Positions 27,250 through 38,259 of a stretch of 64,000 nucleotides of DNA are shown piece by piece. This DNA is from Spirabiliibacterium mucosae (lineage in GTDB: Bacteria > Pseudomonadota > Gammaproteobacteria > Enterobacterales > Pasteurellaceae), in assembly GCF_014884965.1 (NCBI RefSeq), contig NZ_JABTBO010000002.1, forward strand, positions 58,051 through 122,050, given 5' to 3'. The translations under genes and the position numbers were made by a program. The first letter of the stretch is position 1. The number at the start of each line of letters is the position of its first letter. The notes under the pieces were generated by a model. The model made no database searches. It was not told where the DNA came from and was given only the letters and a program-made list of their open reading frames with translations.

Positions 27250-28293
27250 TTAATTTTTCGGTAATTTAAAGCGCGCAACACGGCCGTCGATTTTCAGTGG
27301 CACTTCTTCGCCACGGAAGGTGATCTTCACATTTTGTGGCGCGCCGATAACCAGCGAGTAGGCTTCACTGCCGTCAAAGTTGAGCACTTCTCCGCGTTTA
27401 TATTCTTTTTGCGCCAGCACTTTGCGATTGGCATCTTTGACACTCAACCAGCAGCTGCTGCCAGTGATTTCAATGCTCAAGCTGGTTTCACTTGCCGCGG
27501 CGGGGGTGTCGCTGGCTTGTGCGTCATCAGTTTGCTCAACCGCACTTTGTGCATTGCCGTTGAGTTTTTCCATCGCGTTGCTCAGCACCTCGCCTGAGGT
27601 TTGCCCCTGCACGCTATTGCCATCAACAGCACTGTCGTTTTGCACCGCGGCATTGCTTGGGGCTTCAAGCGCTTTGTCTTCAACGCTAACGGGCTCCACA
27701 GCCGGCTCAATGGCTGCTTGTGGTGCGTCCACAGTGGTTGGTGCCACGGTGGCTTCTGCTTGCGTTGGCGTGTTGTCCACCACAGGCTCTAGCGTTGTTG
27801 TATTGCTTTGGTTTGCTTGGGTGTCATTTTGATTTAAAAAGTTTTCCACCAGGCTTTCGCGTTCATTTTGCGATTGTTGATAGTAGTTTTGCCACCACCA
27901 GTAGCCTGTCATGCCGATCATGATGAGCACAATAATCCACGTCAAACGCCCCACCCAGCCTGAATATGAGGAATAGTGATTGACTTTATTGTTGTTGCGT
28001 AAGTTTTTTTGCAGATCGTTTTCAACTGGCGCACCAAAAGAAATGTGAGCGGCTTGCCACTGCTCTTTCGGGATTTTCAAAAATTTGGCGTAGTTTTGCA
28101 CATAGCCGCGCATGAACGTTGGCGGATAATTCGGCACAATAAATTCGTCGTTTTCAAGGTGGTTGATCACGGCGGTTTTGAGGTGGGTTTGCTGCACGAC
28201 ATCTTCAATTGTCAAGCCCAACGCCTCACGACGCTGACGAAATTGTTGTCCAAGCGTTATGCTTGATGGGGTGTGTTGTTGCTCGTTGTCCAT
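27250..28293 (-). CDS. rodZ: Cytoskeleton protein RodZ
   Basis: A bitopic inner-membrane protein of 347 residues that links MreB filaments to cell-wall synthesis and maintains rod shape. The N-terminal cytoplasmic helix-turn-helix (about residues 14-85), a basic juxtamembrane segment, one membrane helix (WIIVLIMIGMTGYWWW, near 118-133), a long low-complexity periplasmic linker rich in Ala, Thr and Val, and a C-terminal beta domain appear in the standard order. It sits between pilW and ispG. Confidence 0.94.
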   Translation of the reverse strand: MDNEQQHTPSSITLGQQFRQRREALGLTIEDVVQQTHLKTAVINHLENDEFIVPNYPPTFMRGYVQNYAKFLKIPKEQWQAAHISFGAPVENDLQKNLRNNNKVNHYSSYSGWVGRLTWIIVLIMIGMTGYWWWQNYYQQSQNERESLVENFLNQNDTQANQSNTTTLEPVVDNTPTQAEATVAPTTVDAPQAAIEPAVEPVSVEDKALEAPSNAAVQNDSAVDGNSVQGQTSGEVLSNAMEKLNGNAQSAVEQTDDAQASDTPAAASETSLSIEITGSSCWLSVKDANRKVLAQKEYKRGEVLNFDGSEAYSLVIGAPQNVKITFRGEEVPLKIDGRVARFKLPKN

Positions 28294-28394
28294 ACGCTTA
28301 TCCAGTAATTAATATCAAACGAAGAGTTTAAATTTACAAGGTACGATTTGCAACAATTAATCCAAAATATTGCGCGATTTCTCCGCTTTTTACA

Positions 28395-28922
28395 TTACAA
28401 TTGCTGGCGTAATTGTGCCGCGCGCTCGGGGTTAAGTTTGTGGAGTTTTTGCAATGCCTGCGCTTGGCGGGTGGCGTCATGGGCTAAATTGGCACAAAGT
28501 GCGGTGTTCTCCAGTGTTTGCGCCACTTTGTAATAGGATTTTTGCGCCAGTGCTTTGTCAAACATCGCAAATGCTTGGCCAAAACGCGCCTGCTGGCACA
28601 AAAATGCACCGTAGTTGTTGTACACATCGCCTTGGCTTGGGTCTTTTTCCATCGCCAATTGGTAGTAATGCTCGGCCTGGATCACATTGCCCGTTTGCTG
28701 CCAATAGTGCGCCAACAAAAGATAAGGCAGGTAGTAATCGGGTGCAAATTCCAGCGCTTTGTCGATGTTTTGCTTAGCACTATCAAACTGATTTTGCTGC
28801 ATATAACCCAGCGCCACCTGCGCGCGGGCGTAGGCCTTGCCTTGCGCTGTGTCTTGGTTGAGCTGCGTGGCGCAGCCAGTGAGCAGGATAGCAAAACAAC
28901 TTAAAATAACGCTTAACCGCAC
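28395..28922 (-). CDS. pilW: Type IV pilus biogenesis lipoprotein PilW/PilF, TPR type
   Basis: A 175-residue outer-membrane lipoprotein: signal peptide with lipobox LLTGC (Cys17), followed by about four TPR repeats (QVALGYMQQNQFDSAKQNID, LLLAHYWQQTGNVIQAEHYY, YNNYGAFLCQQARFGQAF). Family members help assemble the PilQ secretin; type IV pili serve DNA uptake in this family. The start codon is a GTG that lies inside an uptake signal (AAGTGCGGT), with AAGGAG upstream. It lies 9 bases after rlmN and 100 bases before rodZ. Confidence 0.88.
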   Translation of the reverse strand: MRLSVILSCFAILLTGCATQLNQDTAQGKAYARAQVALGYMQQNQFDSAKQNIDKALEFAPDYYLPYLLLAHYWQQTGNVIQAEHYYQLAMEKDPSQGDVYNNYGAFLCQQARFGQAFAMFDKALAQKSYYKVAQTLENTALCANLAHDATRQAQALQKLHKLNPERAAQLRQQL

Positions 28923-28931
28923 TTTGACTCC

Positions 28932-30050
28932 TTATCGAGGTTGCGCCACATCAATGGCTTGGCCAAACGCTTTTTTATTCATGGTGCGCTTGGTTCGGTC
29001 AATCACATCGCCGGCGAGCTGGCCGCAGGCGGCATCAATATCATCCCCGCGCGTTTTACGCACAATCACCGTCAAGCCATACTCCATCAGCACTTTTTGA
29101 AAGCGGTCAATGCGCGAGTTGGAGCTTTTGCTATACGGCGCCTGTGGGAACGGATTCCACGGAATCAGGTTGATTTTACACGGCGTATTCGCCAGCAATT
29201 TCGCCAGCTGGTGCGCGTGCTCGGTGCTGTCGTTGACGTGATTGAGCATCACATATTCAATCGTCACCTTGCCGTGGTTGGCTTTTGATTGCGCCAGATA
29301 ACGGTGTACCGAGTCCATCAACATCGCGATATTGTATTTTTTGTTCAGCGGCACAATCTCATCACGCAGCTGATCATTCGGCGCATGCAATGATATCGCC
29401 AACGCCACATCGATCATCTCCGGCAAACGGTCAAGTGCGGGCACCACGCCGGAGGTAGAGAGCGTGACACGGCGCTTAGAAAGGCCATAGCCAAAATCAT
29501 CGAGCATGATTTCCATTGCCGGCACCACGTTGGCCACGTTTAACAGCGGCTCGCCCATGCCCATCATCACCACGTTGGTGATCGGGCGCACGCCTGTTTT
29601 GCCATGATTGCCGATAATTTGAGACGCGCGCCACACTTGGCCGATGATCTCTGACACCGTCAAATTGCGGTTAAAACCCTGCTGGGCGGTGGAGCAAAAA
29701 GTACATTCCAACGCGCAGCCCACCTGTGACGAGACGCACAGCGTAGCGCGGTCATCTTCAGGGATATAGACCGTTTCCACCTGCTGGCTACCCACTTGCA
29801 TCGCCCATTTAATCGTGCCATCGCTTGAGCGCTGCTCTTGCGCCACCGTGGGTGCAACAATCTCCGCCACCGCTTTGAGTTTCTCGCGCAGCGCTTTGTT
29901 GATATTGGTCATGTTATCAAAGTTATCTTCACCAAAGTGATAGATCCACTTCATCAATTGATCAGCGCGAAAAGGCTTCTCGCCTAAGTTTTGCAAAAAC
30001 TCGCGCAGCTGCTGGCGATTTAAATTGAGTAAATTGGTGCGTGTTGTCAT
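28932..30050 (-). CDS. rlmN: Dual-specificity 23S rRNA/tRNA methyltransferase RlmN
   Basis: A radical-SAM enzyme of 372 residues that makes 2-methyladenosine at A2503 of 23S rRNA and at A37 of some tRNAs. The cluster motif is in [18 protein letters not shown], and the methyl-carrier cysteine is in [11 protein letters not shown] near the C-terminus. The ATG at 30050 is preferred (GAGG upstream, homologs start near TRINLLNL); the frame could extend to 30080. It heads the rlmN-pilW-rodZ-ispG-hisS-yfgM operon. Confidence 0.95.
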   Translation of the reverse strand: MTTRTNLLNLNRQQLREFLQNLGEKPFRADQLMKWIYHFGEDNFDNMTNINKALREKLKAVAEIVAPTVAQEQRSSDGTIKWAMQVGSQQVETVYIPEDDRATLCVSSQVGCALECTFCSTAQQGFNRNLTVSEIIGQVWRASQIIGNHGKTGVRPITNVVMMGMGEPLLNVANVVPAMEIMLDDFGYGLSKRRVTLSTSGVVPALDRLPEMIDVALAISLHAPNDQLRDEIVPLNKKYNIAMLMDSVHRYLAQSKANHGKVTIEYVMLNHVNDSTEHAHQLAKLLANTPCKINLIPWNPFPQAPYSKSSNSRIDRFQKVLMEYGLTVIVRKTRGDDIDAACGQLAGDVIDRTKRTMNKKAFGQAIDVAQPR

Positions 30051-30204
30051 TGTTGCCTCGTTGTCACACATTACGGCCAAACCGTTGAATTAAATAAACG
30101 CGCAATTCTACTGATTTGTTGCGATTTAATCTAGTCTTTTTCGCACAAAAAAGCGACCGCACTTTGCCTTTTTTGGAAGGGGGATCGCAAAACCGGTAGC
30201 TTAA

Positions 30205-30240
30205 AACAAAAAACCCAACACGCGGTTGGGTTTTGTTTGT
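30205..30240 (-). terminator. Terminator of the short-chain dehydrogenase gene
   Basis: On the minus strand ACCCAAC and GTTGGGT pair around a 5-base loop and are followed by TTTTTTG. It begins about 20 bases after the dehydrogenase stop codon. The plus-strand copy also ends in TTTTG, so some bidirectional activity is possible. Confidence 0.8.
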
Positions 30241-30254
30241 ATCTGTGATGGCGA

Positions 30255-31058
30255 TTACGGTTGTTTACCGATGTAAGCCAAGATACCGCCGTCCACGTAG
30301 AGGATGTGGCCGTTGATGAAGTTGGATGCATCAGATGACAAGAACACGGCAGCGCCGGCCAAATCTTCAGGGGTGCCCCAGCGAGCGGCTGGTGTTTTAG
30401 CGATGATGAATTGGTCGAATGGGTGACGTGAGCCGTCTGGTTGTTTTTCACGCAATGGTGCAGTTTGTGGTGTGGCGATGTAGCCTGGGCCGATACCATT
30501 ACATTGAATGTTGGCTTCACCAAATTCTGAACAGATGTTTTTGGTCAACATTTTCAAGCCACCTTTGGCGGAAGCGTAGCCCACTACAGTTTCGCGGCCT
30601 AATTCGCTCATCATTGAACAAATGTTGATGATTTTACCGTGGCCTTTTTTGATCATGGAAGGCAATACAGCTTTAGACATGATGAATGGGCCGGTCAAAT
30701 CGATGTCGATGATTTTGCGGTAATCCGCGGCGGTGGTTTCCAACATTGGGATACGTTGGATGATGCCAGCGTTGTTGACGAGGATGTCAATCACGCCCAC
30801 TTCTTTTTCGATTTTTTCGATGTGTTCTTTAACCGCACTTTCGTTGGTCACGTCGAACAAATAGCCGTGCGCTTCAATGCCCGCTTCTTTATACGCGGCA
30901 AGGCCTTTTTTGAGGTTTTCTTCGTTGACATCGTTGAAGACGATTTTCGCGCCCGCTTGGCTCAACGCAGTGGCGATCGCAAAGCCGATGCCGTATGACG
31001 CGCCAGTAACCAAGGCGATTTTACCCTTTAATGAAAATTGTTCTAAAATGTTTGACAT
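30255..31058 (-). CDS. Short-chain dehydrogenase, gluconate 5-dehydrogenase-like
   Basis: A classical SDR of 267 residues. The cofactor motif TGASYGIG, NNAG (in ILVNNAGIIQR) and the catalytic YASAK with an upstream serine (CSMMSELGRETVVGYASAKGG) are all present. The closest families are gluconate 5-dehydrogenase (IdnO/GntD type) and 2-deoxy-gluconate dehydrogenase (KduD), which interconvert keto-gluconates; the exact substrate cannot be told from sequence. AAGGAGC precedes the ATG. It is a single gene, divergent from the cysteine desulfidase gene across 254 bp that contain a CRP-like site. Confidence 0.85.
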   Translation of the reverse strand: MSNILEQFSLKGKIALVTGASYGIGFAIATALSQAGAKIVFNDVNEENLKKGLAAYKEAGIEAHGYLFDVTNESAVKEHIEKIEKEVGVIDILVNNAGIIQRIPMLETTAADYRKIIDIDLTGPFIMSKAVLPSMIKKGHGKIINICSMMSELGRETVVGYASAKGGLKMLTKNICSEFGEANIQCNGIGPGYIATPQTAPLREKQPDGSRHPFDQFIIAKTPAARWGTPEDLAGAAVFLSSDASNFINGHILYVDGGILAYIGKQP

Positions 31059-31178
31059 AGTTGCTCCTTTAACTCCTTATGCAAGGTTATATTTTGAACA
31101 CGCAATTCAGCTAAACTGAATTTTAGCATTATTAAACCACAATTTTATTTTTAATCCTAGCCCATTATGAAAATAGAA

Positions 31179-31194
31179 CGTGATTGATTTCACA
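31179..31194. promoter_or_regulatory. CRP-like site between the SDR and cyuA-like genes
   Basis: CGTGATTGATTTCACA matches the CRP consensus TGTGA-N6-TCACA at 9 of 10 fixed positions. It lies about 120 bases from each divergent gene, so either could be catabolite-controlled. Confidence 0.55.
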
Positions 31195-31312
31195 TTTCTG
31201 GCCAATTGTGCGTTATTTTATCACCAAGTGCGGTTTTAACGCGCAGTGATGATTAAAAATAACGTAAATTTCCGCTAGAATGGTGCGCATCTTTTTGCCA
31301 AAGTGAGTGATT

Positions 31313-32611
31313 ATGCCAAGCTTGAGTTTTGAAGACCGTTTAATTGAGATTGTTCGTGAAGATGTGGTGCCTGCGTTAGGCTGCACGGAGCCGATTTCAC
31401 TGGCGCTGGCCTGTGCCATTGCGCGCGAGCATTTGGGCTGCGCGCCCAAGCGCATTGTGGCGAAAGTTTCCCCCAATTTAATGAAAAATGGCCTCGGTGT
31501 TTCTGTGCCTGGCACGGGCATGGTTGGCCTGCCGATTGCTGCGGCCATCGGCGCCCTTGGTGGCAACGCAAAAGCGGGGCTTGAGGTGCTTGCAGGCATC
31601 ACCACCGAGCAACTTGACCGCGCCAAAGCGATGCTCAGCCAAGGCAAAGTCGACGTTGGCATTTTTGACACGGAGCATATTCTCTACTCGGAGGCGACGC
31701 TTTTTGCCGGTGAAAACTCGGTGCGGGTGTGCATTCAAGACCACCACACCAACGTAATTTTGATTGAGAAAAACGGCGAAGTCATCTTTGAAGATCTTGC
31801 GCCCAAAGGCTGCACCCACGACAGCGAACATGAGTTGCTCAACAATACCCACGCCAAAGCGCTATTTGATGTCGCCACCACCGTGGCGATAGATAAAATC
31901 GCGTTTATCCTGCAAGCCGCCAAGCTCAATACCGCACTTTCAGATGAAGGGCTGCGAGCAGATTATGGCTTGCACATCGGCCGCACGCTGCAAAAGCATG
32001 TGGGCAGTGGCTTGATGTCAGACGATTTGTTAAGCCGCATCATCATCCGCACCACCGCCGCCTCAGATGCGCGCATGGGTGGCGCCAGCCTGCCGGCGAT
32101 GAGTAATTCAGGCTCAGGTAATCAAGGTATTGCCGCCACCATGCCCGTTGTGGTGGTGGCCAATTACCTTGGCGTGAGTGATGAAAAACTCACCCGCGCG
32201 CTGTTTTTGTCTCACTTGATGGCGATTTTCATCCACAATAAATTGCCAAAACTTTCTGCGCTGTGTGCCGTGACCACCGCCTCGATGGGCAGTTGCGCCG
32301 GCATTGCTTGGCTGCTGACAGGCAAGTTTGAAACGGTGAGCATGGGCATTTGCTCGATGATCGGCGATATCAGTGGCATCATTTGCGATGGGGCAGCCAA
32401 CAGCTGCGCGATGAAAGTCTCCACCAGTGTGTCAAGCGGCTATAAAGCGGTGTTGATGGCGATGGATAACACGCACGTGACAGGCAACGAAGGGATTGTG
32501 GAGTTTGATATTGATGCCTCCATCAACAACCTCTGCGCCATTGCCTCACGCAGCATGCTGCACACCGACAAGCAAGTGATTGAAATCATGAGCAACAAGC
32601 CGAAAAAGTAA
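31313..32611 (+). CDS. cyuA: L-cysteine desulfidase family protein (UPF0597, CyuA/YhaM type)
   Basis: A 432-residue protein of the family that includes E. coli CyuA and archaeal CdsB, which degrade cysteine to pyruvate, ammonia and sulfide with a [4Fe-4S] cluster. Candidate cluster cysteines are C24 (PALGCTEP) and those in [13 protein letters not shown] and GAANSCAMK; the glycine-rich [17 protein letters not shown] loop is also typical of serine-dehydratase-like alpha chains. The ATG at 31313 is chosen over the GTG at 31307. No transporter such as CyuP is adjacent. Substrate is inferred from the family. Confidence 0.85.
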   Translation: MPSLSFEDRLIEIVREDVVPALGCTEPISLALACAIAREHLGCAPKRIVAKVSPNLMKNGLGVSVPGTGMVGLPIAAAIGALGGNAKAGLEVLAGITTEQLDRAKAMLSQGKVDVGIFDTEHILYSEATLFAGENSVRVCIQDHHTNVILIEKNGEVIFEDLAPKGCTHDSEHELLNNTHAKALFDVATTVAIDKIAFILQAAKLNTALSDEGLRADYGLHIGRTLQKHVGSGLMSDDLLSRIIIRTTAASDARMGGASLPAMSNSGSGNQGIAATMPVVVVANYLGVSDEKLTRALFLSHLMAIFIHNKLPKLSALCAVTTASMGSCAGIAWLLTGKFETVSMGICSMIGDISGIICDGAANSCAMKVSTSVSSGYKAVLMAMDNTHVTGNEGIVEFDIDASINNLCAIASRSMLHTDKQVIEIMSNKPKK

Positions 32612-32623
32612 AAGTGCGGTCAC

Positions 32624-32646
32624 AAAAAAGCCAGCTTGCGCTGGCT
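32624..32646 (-). terminator. raiA terminator
   Basis: On the minus strand AGCCAGC and GCTGGCT form a 7-bp stem with a TTGC-type loop followed by TTTTTT, directly after the raiA stop. It may also stop plus-strand transcripts from the desulfidase gene, though the T run there is poor. Confidence 0.8.
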
Positions 32647-32652
32647 TAGGTA

Positions 32653-32973
32653 TTATTCAAAAGAGTCTTTCAGCCGCTCGGCGTTGCGCCGCGCTTCATC
32701 TTTGTGTTGTAGTTTATTGAGCTGACGCTCGAGCTTCTCTTCAAGCTGATTAATGCATTTGTACATATCTTCATTCTCTGCACTGGCAAACAAATCGCCA
32801 TACGGTGTGCCGATGTTGGCCTCGGCGCTGAAGCCTTTTGGCACCTTGTTAAGGATAAAGTGCGGGTTGATCAACTGAGTTTGCCATTTTTCTAACTTGG
32901 CCACACGTTCTTCAATATGGGTACGAATTGCGGGGGTGATGTCCATTTGTTTACTTGTAATTTTCACGATCAT
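32653..32973 (-). CDS. raiA: Ribosome-associated inhibitor RaiA (YfiA)
   Basis: A 106-residue stationary-phase factor that binds the 30S decoding region and keeps ribosomes as inactive monomers. The fold begins [20 protein letters not shown] and includes the basic and acidic helix pair ending [18 protein letters not shown]. The start at 32973 is supported by AGAGGTAGG upstream and by family length; the frame extends to 33090 without homology. Confidence 0.92.
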   Translation of the reverse strand: MIVKITSKQMDITPAIRTHIEERVAKLEKWQTQLINPHFILNKVPKGFSAEANIGTPYGDLFASAENEDMYKCINQLEEKLERQLNKLQHKDEARRNAERLKDSFE

Positions 32974-33178
32974 AGTACCTACCTCTCGACTTGTGTGATA
33001 AAAACCCCGTGGGGTTAGTATTAACATAGTATCCTCGCGCACAAATTTCAAGGGCAATTGTTCATTCTGCCGCGTGAGATCACAAAACAATAAAATATTC
33101 TTTTACAACGAATTTTTTTATTGGTTTAAACAAAACAAGTTGCTAATATGGTCAATTGTGAGCCTAAACCGCACTTTG

Positions 33179-33439
33179 CTATTTTGCCCGCGCAAGCTTG
33201 GCCGCCACATAAGAACAACTGGCCTGCACTTTTAGGTTTTCGCGCTCAACATAGGCCATCAACGCTTGATACAGTTTATCCGCCACGCCTTGGCCACGCA
33301 AACTCGGGGAAACAAACGTGTGGTTGGCATCAATGGTGTCGTCATTGATTTTTCGATACGTCAGCTCAGCGATGCGCTCATCGCCTTGCTCGATGAAAAA
33401 CGCGCCGCCTTGCGTGTTGTGGCTTTGTTGAATTTCCAT
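33179..33439 (-). CDS. Small GNAT-fold N-acetyltransferase (YjdJ/GTN type)
   Basis: An 86-residue single-domain member of the short GNAT group. The acetyl-CoA loop is visible as SPSLRGQGVADKLYQALM, preceded by the strand AELTYRKINDDTIDANHTFV. Proteins of this type are common and their substrates are mostly unknown. AAGGAG lies upstream of the ATG. It follows yacG by 9 bases and likely shares its transcript. Confidence 0.85.
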   Translation of the reverse strand: MEIQQSHNTQGGAFFIEQGDERIAELTYRKINDDTIDANHTFVSPSLRGQGVADKLYQALMAYVERENLKVQASCSYVAAKLARAK

Positions 33440-33448
33440 AGTGTCTCC

Positions 33449-33661
33449 TTAATGTGTCCAGTCACTGCCTTCATTAATGCGCGCATCTTCAGCAAAATCC
33501 GCGCTGCCCGCACTGATGGCTTTTTCTTCGTTGGCCCATTCGCCCAGGTCAATCAGCTGGCAGCGCTTGGAGCAAAATGGGCGATATGGGCTTTCGTCAC
33601 TCCAGACCACTTGCTTTTTACAAATCGGGCATGGGACGCTGTCAACGTGCGGTTTTTTCAT
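33449..33661 (-). CDS. yacG: DNA gyrase inhibitor YacG
   Basis: A 70-residue zinc-binding protein with the ligand pattern CPICKK and [14 protein letters not shown]. In E. coli it binds GyrB and inhibits gyrase. It overlaps the end of coaE by 20 bases, the usual arrangement in Gammaproteobacteria, which supports translational coupling. The acidic C-terminal tail is longer than the minimal zinc finger. Confidence 0.93.
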   Translation of the reverse strand: MKKPHVDSVPCPICKKQVVWSDESPYRPFCSKRCQLIDLGEWANEEKAISAGSADFAEDARINEGSDWTH

Positions 33662-34283
33662 GTTTTTTCTTCGCTTGGGCTAAATAAAATTGATGTAGTG
33701 CCATCACCTGTTCGGTGATCGCCGCTTGGCTTTCCTGCCATGGTTTATCATTGTTAATCACATCATCGGCTTTTGTCAAACGCGTTTCGCGGTCAATTTG
33801 CGCCGCCATGATTTTTTCAATTTGCGCGCGCTTGTTGCTATCGCGCCGCGTGGCGCGTTCAATTTGCGTTTCACGGCTGACATCCACCACCAAAGTGCGG
33901 TCGCAAAAAACCTCGAGCTGATTTTCAAATAACAAAGGCACCACCCACAACGCATAGGGCGCGCGCACGGCGTTGAGATCGCTGAGCATTTTTTCGCGAA
34001 TTAACGGGTGCAGCAAGTCATTGAGCCAACTTGTTTGCGCTTTGTCATTAAACACTTTCGCGCGCAGCGCGGCGCGATCGAGCGTGCCATCGCTATTCAA
34101 CACATCTTGCCCGAAATGCTCAGCAATACGCGAAAGTGCGGTCGAGCCTTTCGCTACCACTTCGCGCGCGGCCACATCGGCATCAATCACAAGCACACCA
34201 AGGGCGACGAAAAGATCGGCAATCGTGCTTTTACCACTGCCAATGCCGCCAGTGAGACCCACCACGTAGGGTTTAATTGTCAT
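33642..34283 (-). CDS. coaE: Dephospho-CoA kinase
   Basis: The last enzyme of coenzyme A synthesis, phosphorylating the 3'-hydroxyl of dephospho-CoA. The 213 residues contain a P-loop [12 protein letters not shown] near residue 9 and the substrate-binding [12 protein letters not shown]. The ATG at 34283 is supported by AGGAG; an extension to 34313 lacks homology. It is the first gene of coaE-yacG-GNAT. Confidence 0.95.
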   Translation of the reverse strand: MTIKPYVVGLTGGIGSGKSTIADLFVALGVLVIDADVAAREVVAKGSTALSRIAEHFGQDVLNSDGTLDRAALRAKVFNDKAQTSWLNDLLHPLIREKMLSDLNAVRAPYALWVVPLLFENQLEVFCDRTLVVDVSRETQIERATRRDSNKRAQIEKIMAAQIDRETRLTKADDVINNDKPWQESQAAITEQVMALHQFYLAQAKKKHEKTAR

Positions 34284-34296
34284 AGTCACTCCTGAT

Positions 34297-34325
34297 AAAA
34301 AAGCCGCTATCAAGCGGCTTTTCTG
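34297..34325 (-). terminator. pntB terminator
   Basis: On the minus strand AAAAGCCGCTTG and the complementary CAAGCGGCTTTT form an 8-10 bp stem closed by a short loop and followed by TTTTTT. It separates pntAB from coaE. Confidence 0.8.
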
Positions 34326-34336
34326 AGGGTTGGTGA

Positions 34337-35707
34337 TTACAGTGCTTTCAAGATATTATCCACACTCTCTTTGGCATCACCAAAGAGCATCTGGGTGTTG
34401 TCTTTAAAGAACAGTGGATTTTGCACGCCGGCGTAACCGGTGTTCATAGAGCGTTTGAACACGATCACGTTTTGCGCTTTCCACACCTCCAGCACTGGCA
34501 TGCCCGCAATTGGGCTATTTGGATCATCAAGTGCGGCTGGGTTGACGGTGTCGTTGGCGCCGATGACCAGCACAGTGTCGGTATCGCTGAAATCATCATT
34601 GATTTCATCCATTTCCAACACAATGTCGTAAGGCACTTTGGCTTCCGCCAACAACACATTCATATGCCCTGGCAAACGCCCGGCCACTGGGTGGATACCA
34701 AAGCGCACGTTCACGCCAGCATCACGCAATTTTTGGGTGATTTCCGCCACAGGGTATTGCGCTTGCGCCACCGCCATGCCGTAGCCTGGGGTGATGATTA
34801 CAGAGCTTGAATTGCGCAGCAATTCTGCCACTTCTTCAGCGGTGATTTCACGGTGCTCGCCTTGCTCTTCGCTGCTTGACGCTTGCACGTCGTTACCAAA
34901 GCCACCTGCAATAACGCTGATGAAAGAGCGGTTCATCGCTTTACACATAATGTATGAGAGGATTGCACCACTTGAGCCCACCAAGGCACCGGTGACGATA
35001 AGCAAGTCGTTGTTGAGCATAAAGCCCGCAGCCGCCGCCGCCCAACCAGAGTAAGAGTTGAGCATAGACACCACAACTGGCATATCCGCGCCACCGATTG
35101 AAGCCACCAAGTGCCAGCCAAAGGCCAGCGCAATGATAGTCATCAAAATCAACGGGAACAGGCTAGCGTCGCCAACAAAGCCGATCATTAACAAGGCTGA
35201 AACGATGATCGCCGCGAGGTTCAATTTGTGGCGATGTGGCAGCATTAATGCTTTCGATTTGATGATGCCGCGCAGTTTACCAAAGGCGACGATGGAGCCG
35301 GTGAAGGTCACCGCCCCGATAAAGATGCCTAAAAAGACTTCCACATCGTGGATGTTTTGCATCACAGAATCCAATGCAGGGTGCTCAAGGTAGCTGTTAA
35401 AGCCGACCAACACCGCAGCCAAACCCACGAAGCTGTGTAAAATTGCAACCAACTCTGGCATTTCGGTCATTTCCACTTTCAAGGCTTGGCGGATGCCGAG
35501 CACGGCGCCGATCGCCATGGCGATCACAATCCAAATGTGGCCTTCAGTGTGCGGCCCAAAAATGGTGGCGATTAAGGCAATGGTCATCCCCACGATGCCA
35601 AACCAACAACCGGCTTTGGCGCTTTCGTGTTTCGACAATCCTGCCAAACTCATAATAAACAGTAATGCGGCGACAATATATGACGCTTGTACAAAACCTA
35701 CTGACAT
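34337..35707 (-). CDS. pntB: NAD(P) transhydrogenase, beta subunit
   Basis: An inner-membrane subunit of 456 residues with about nine membrane helices and a C-terminal NADP(H)-binding domain ([26 protein letters not shown]). With PntA it couples proton entry to hydride transfer from NADH to NADP+. The ATG at 35707 has AAGGAG upstream; an in-frame extension to 35740 is not homologous. It starts 10 bases after the pntA stop. Confidence 0.95.
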   Translation of the reverse strand: MSVGFVQASYIVAALLFIMSLAGLSKHESAKAGCWFGIVGMTIALIATIFGPHTEGHIWIVIAMAIGAVLGIRQALKVEMTEMPELVAILHSFVGLAAVLVGFNSYLEHPALDSVMQNIHDVEVFLGIFIGAVTFTGSIVAFGKLRGIIKSKALMLPHRHKLNLAAIIVSALLMIGFVGDASLFPLILMTIIALAFGWHLVASIGGADMPVVVSMLNSYSGWAAAAAGFMLNNDLLIVTGALVGSSGAILSYIMCKAMNRSFISVIAGGFGNDVQASSSEEQGEHREITAEEVAELLRNSSSVIITPGYGMAVAQAQYPVAEITQKLRDAGVNVRFGIHPVAGRLPGHMNVLLAEAKVPYDIVLEMDEINDDFSDTDTVLVIGANDTVNPAALDDPNSPIAGMPVLEVWKAQNVIVFKRSMNTGYAGVQNPLFFKDNTQMLFGDAKESVDNILKAL

Positions 35708-35717
35708 GGCAGACTCC

Positions 35718-37253
35718 TTACCCTTTTCTAAACATAGCAAGCATTCGTTGGGTCACTTTAAACCCACCGAAAATATTAATACTGGCGACTAACACCGCGA
35801 TAAACGCTAAGAAAGTCACCACCCCATTGCCTTGGCCGATTTGCAACAGCGCACCGACAATGATGATGCCTGAAATGGCGTTGGTCACCGCCATCAGCGG
35901 GGTGTGCAGCGCGTGGCTGACATTCCACACCACGTAGTAACCCACCACGCAGGCGAGCACAAACACGGTGAAGTGGGATAAAAACGCCGTTGGCGCAACC
36001 GAGGCCAGCCACAAGAACAGCACCGCCACGGCCGCCATTGCGCCGTATTTGATTTTTGGGTTCGCCTTTTTCGGCGCTTCTTTTTCCACTTTGGCGGCCG
36101 CTTGTGGTTTTTGTTGCGGCTGGGCAGATACTTTGATTGGTGGCGCAGGCCATGTGATTTCGCCTTCACGCACCACGGTCACACCGCGCAAAATGACGTC
36201 GTCAAAATCAATGTTGATGTTGCCGTCTTTTTCTTTGCACAACAGTTTCAGCAGGTTGACCAAGTTAGTGCCATACAGTTGTGATGATTGCGTTGGCAAG
36301 CGGCTTGGCAAATCGGTGTAGCCGATAATTTTCACTTGATTGTCGGTGGTGACCACCTCACCGGCTTTGGTCAACTCACAGTTGCCGCCTGTGGCGGCCG
36401 CGAGGTCGACAATTACACTGCCCGGTTTCATGCTCTCGACCATCTCTTTGGTGACCAAGCGTGGCGCTGGTTTGCCTGGAATAAGTGCAGTGGTGATGAT
36501 GATATCCACCTCTTTGGCTTGTTCAGCATAAAGAGCCAAGGCGCGGCGGTTGAACTCTTCCGACATCACTTTGGCGTAGCCATCACCGCTGCCACCTTCT
36601 TCTTGGTAATCGATTTCCAAGAAGGACGCGCCCATGCTCTCAACTTGCTCTTTCACCTCAGGGCGGGAGTCGAATGCCCGCACAATTGCACCGAGGCTAT
36701 TGGCGGCACCAATCGCGGCAAGGCCTGCCACACCTGCACCAATCACGAGCACTTTCGCTGGTGGCACTTTACCTGCGGCCGTGATTTGGCCGGTGAAGAA
36801 GCTGCCAAACTCGTGGGCGGCTTCGACCACGGCGCGGTAGCCGGCGATATTGGCCATTGAGCTCAAGGCATCAAGGGCTTGCGCGCGTGAAATGCGTGGC
36901 ACGGCGTCCATCGCCAGCACGTTGATTTTCTTCTCGCTTAATTTTTTCAACAGCGCTTCGTTTTGCGCCGGCCAAATAAAGCTCACCAAGGTGGCGCCTT
37001 CTTTAATCAAGGCAATTTCGTCATCCGTTGGCGCGTTGACTTTAAAGATAATGTCACTTTGCCAAACCGCACTTTGATCAACGATGCTCGCCCCTTCGGC
37101 GGCATACATGTCATCCTCAAAGCTGGCTTTGAAGCCGGCGTCATGTTCAATTGCCACCTCAAACCCGAGCTTTTTCATCTGCACGACGGTTTTCGGTGTG
37201 GCTGCCACGCGGCTTTCGTTGTCCAGCCGCTCTTTAGGTACACCAATTCGCAT
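35718..37253 (-). CDS. pntA: NAD(P) transhydrogenase, alpha subunit
   Basis: A 511-residue subunit: a large NAD(H)-binding domain ([20 protein letters not shown]), a Lys/Ala/Pro-rich linker around residues 365-395, and four C-terminal membrane helices. The start [20 protein letters not shown] is the family signature. AAAGGAT precedes the ATG. pntAB form an operon. Confidence 0.95.
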   Translation of the reverse strand: MRIGVPKERLDNESRVAATPKTVVQMKKLGFEVAIEHDAGFKASFEDDMYAAEGASIVDQSAVWQSDIIFKVNAPTDDEIALIKEGATLVSFIWPAQNEALLKKLSEKKINVLAMDAVPRISRAQALDALSSMANIAGYRAVVEAAHEFGSFFTGQITAAGKVPPAKVLVIGAGVAGLAAIGAANSLGAIVRAFDSRPEVKEQVESMGASFLEIDYQEEGGSGDGYAKVMSEEFNRRALALYAEQAKEVDIIITTALIPGKPAPRLVTKEMVESMKPGSVIVDLAAATGGNCELTKAGEVVTTDNQVKIIGYTDLPSRLPTQSSQLYGTNLVNLLKLLCKEKDGNINIDFDDVILRGVTVVREGEITWPAPPIKVSAQPQQKPQAAAKVEKEAPKKANPKIKYGAMAAVAVLFLWLASVAPTAFLSHFTVFVLACVVGYYVVWNVSHALHTPLMAVTNAISGIIIVGALLQIGQGNGVVTFLAFIAVLVASINIFGGFKVTQRMLAMFRKG

Positions 37254-37482
37254 TGTCTTTATCCTTTTATTGGAATTACTCTTTGGATATGAGCCATATC
37301 CCCCCTAACCACGCCAAAATGCTTGATTTTCGACGTTATGACATCACTGCAATACACAGAAAATTCGCCTTTAACTTTAGCATTTTTATACGCCAAATTT
37401 GAGCAATTTTTTCAAAAAAATCGCCATAGATCTCACTTCGGGTTAAAATAGCGCCCCAACCGCACTTTTGATGAGGCACTCC

Positions 37483-38226
37483 ATGCAACTACCCGCTTTG
37501 CAATCGGCTACCTTAATTCGCCGTTACAAACGTTTTTTAGCCGATGTCACACTCCCCAACGGCGAGCGACTCACCCTCCACTGCCCTAACACAGGCGCGA
37601 TGACAGGCTGCGCCGATGAAGGCGACATGGTATGGTTTTCCACATCTGACAACCCCAAGCGCAAATACGCCCACACCTGGGAGCTGACCGAAAAGCCCAA
37701 CGGCGATTTGATTTGCGTTAACACCACCCGCGCCAACGCGCTGGTGAAAGAGGCGTTGCAAAGTGCGGTTTTGCCTGAATTGGTCGGCTTCAACCAGCTG
37801 CAAAGTGAGGTGAAATACGGCCAAGAAAACAGCCGCATCGATTTTTTTCTGCAAAACGAACGCGGTCAGGCTATTTATATCGAGGTAAAATCCGTCACGT
37901 TGTTAAGCGACGCGCAAAGTGCGGTCAGCCTGCCAAAAGGCAGCGGCTTATTCCCCGATGCTGTGACCACTCGCGGGCAAAAGCATTTGCGCGAGCTAAT
38001 GCATATTCACACCCAAGGCGCGCGCGCAGCGGTGGTGTACGCCGCGCTGCACGAGGGCATCACGCGGCTGCACGCCAGCCAGCCGATTGACCCAGCCTAT
38101 GCCAAGCTGCTTTATGCCGCCCATGAGGCAGGCGTTGAGGTTTATGCCTTGCAAGCGGCTTTTGCGCGGCAACACGGCGTGCCGCAGGCCATCACGCTGA
38201 CGAAAACCCTGCCGATTACGTGGTGA
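37483..38226 (+). CDS. sfsA: Sugar fermentation stimulation protein SfsA
   Basis: A 247-residue protein of the SfsA family, which has a nuclease-like C-terminal fold and an N-terminal OB-like domain. Motifs seen: [11 protein letters not shown] near residue 38 and YIEVKSVTL, with acidic residues as in restriction-type nucleases. The physiological role is uncertain. The ATG at 37483 has GAGG upstream; a TTG at 37468 is in frame but unlikely. It is a single gene, and a Fur box starts 34 bases after its stop. Confidence 0.92.
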   Translation: MQLPALQSATLIRRYKRFLADVTLPNGERLTLHCPNTGAMTGCADEGDMVWFSTSDNPKRKYAHTWELTEKPNGDLICVNTTRANALVKEALQSAVLPELVGFNQLQSEVKYGQENSRIDFFLQNERGQAIYIEVKSVTLLSDAQSAVSLPKGSGLFPDAVTTRGQKHLRELMHIHTQGARAAVVYAALHEGITRLHASQPIDPAYAKLLYAAHEAGVEVYALQAAFARQHGVPQAITLTKTLPITW

Positions 38227-38259
38227 GTGTAAAAAAATGTAATTTCGGTTTCAAAGTTA

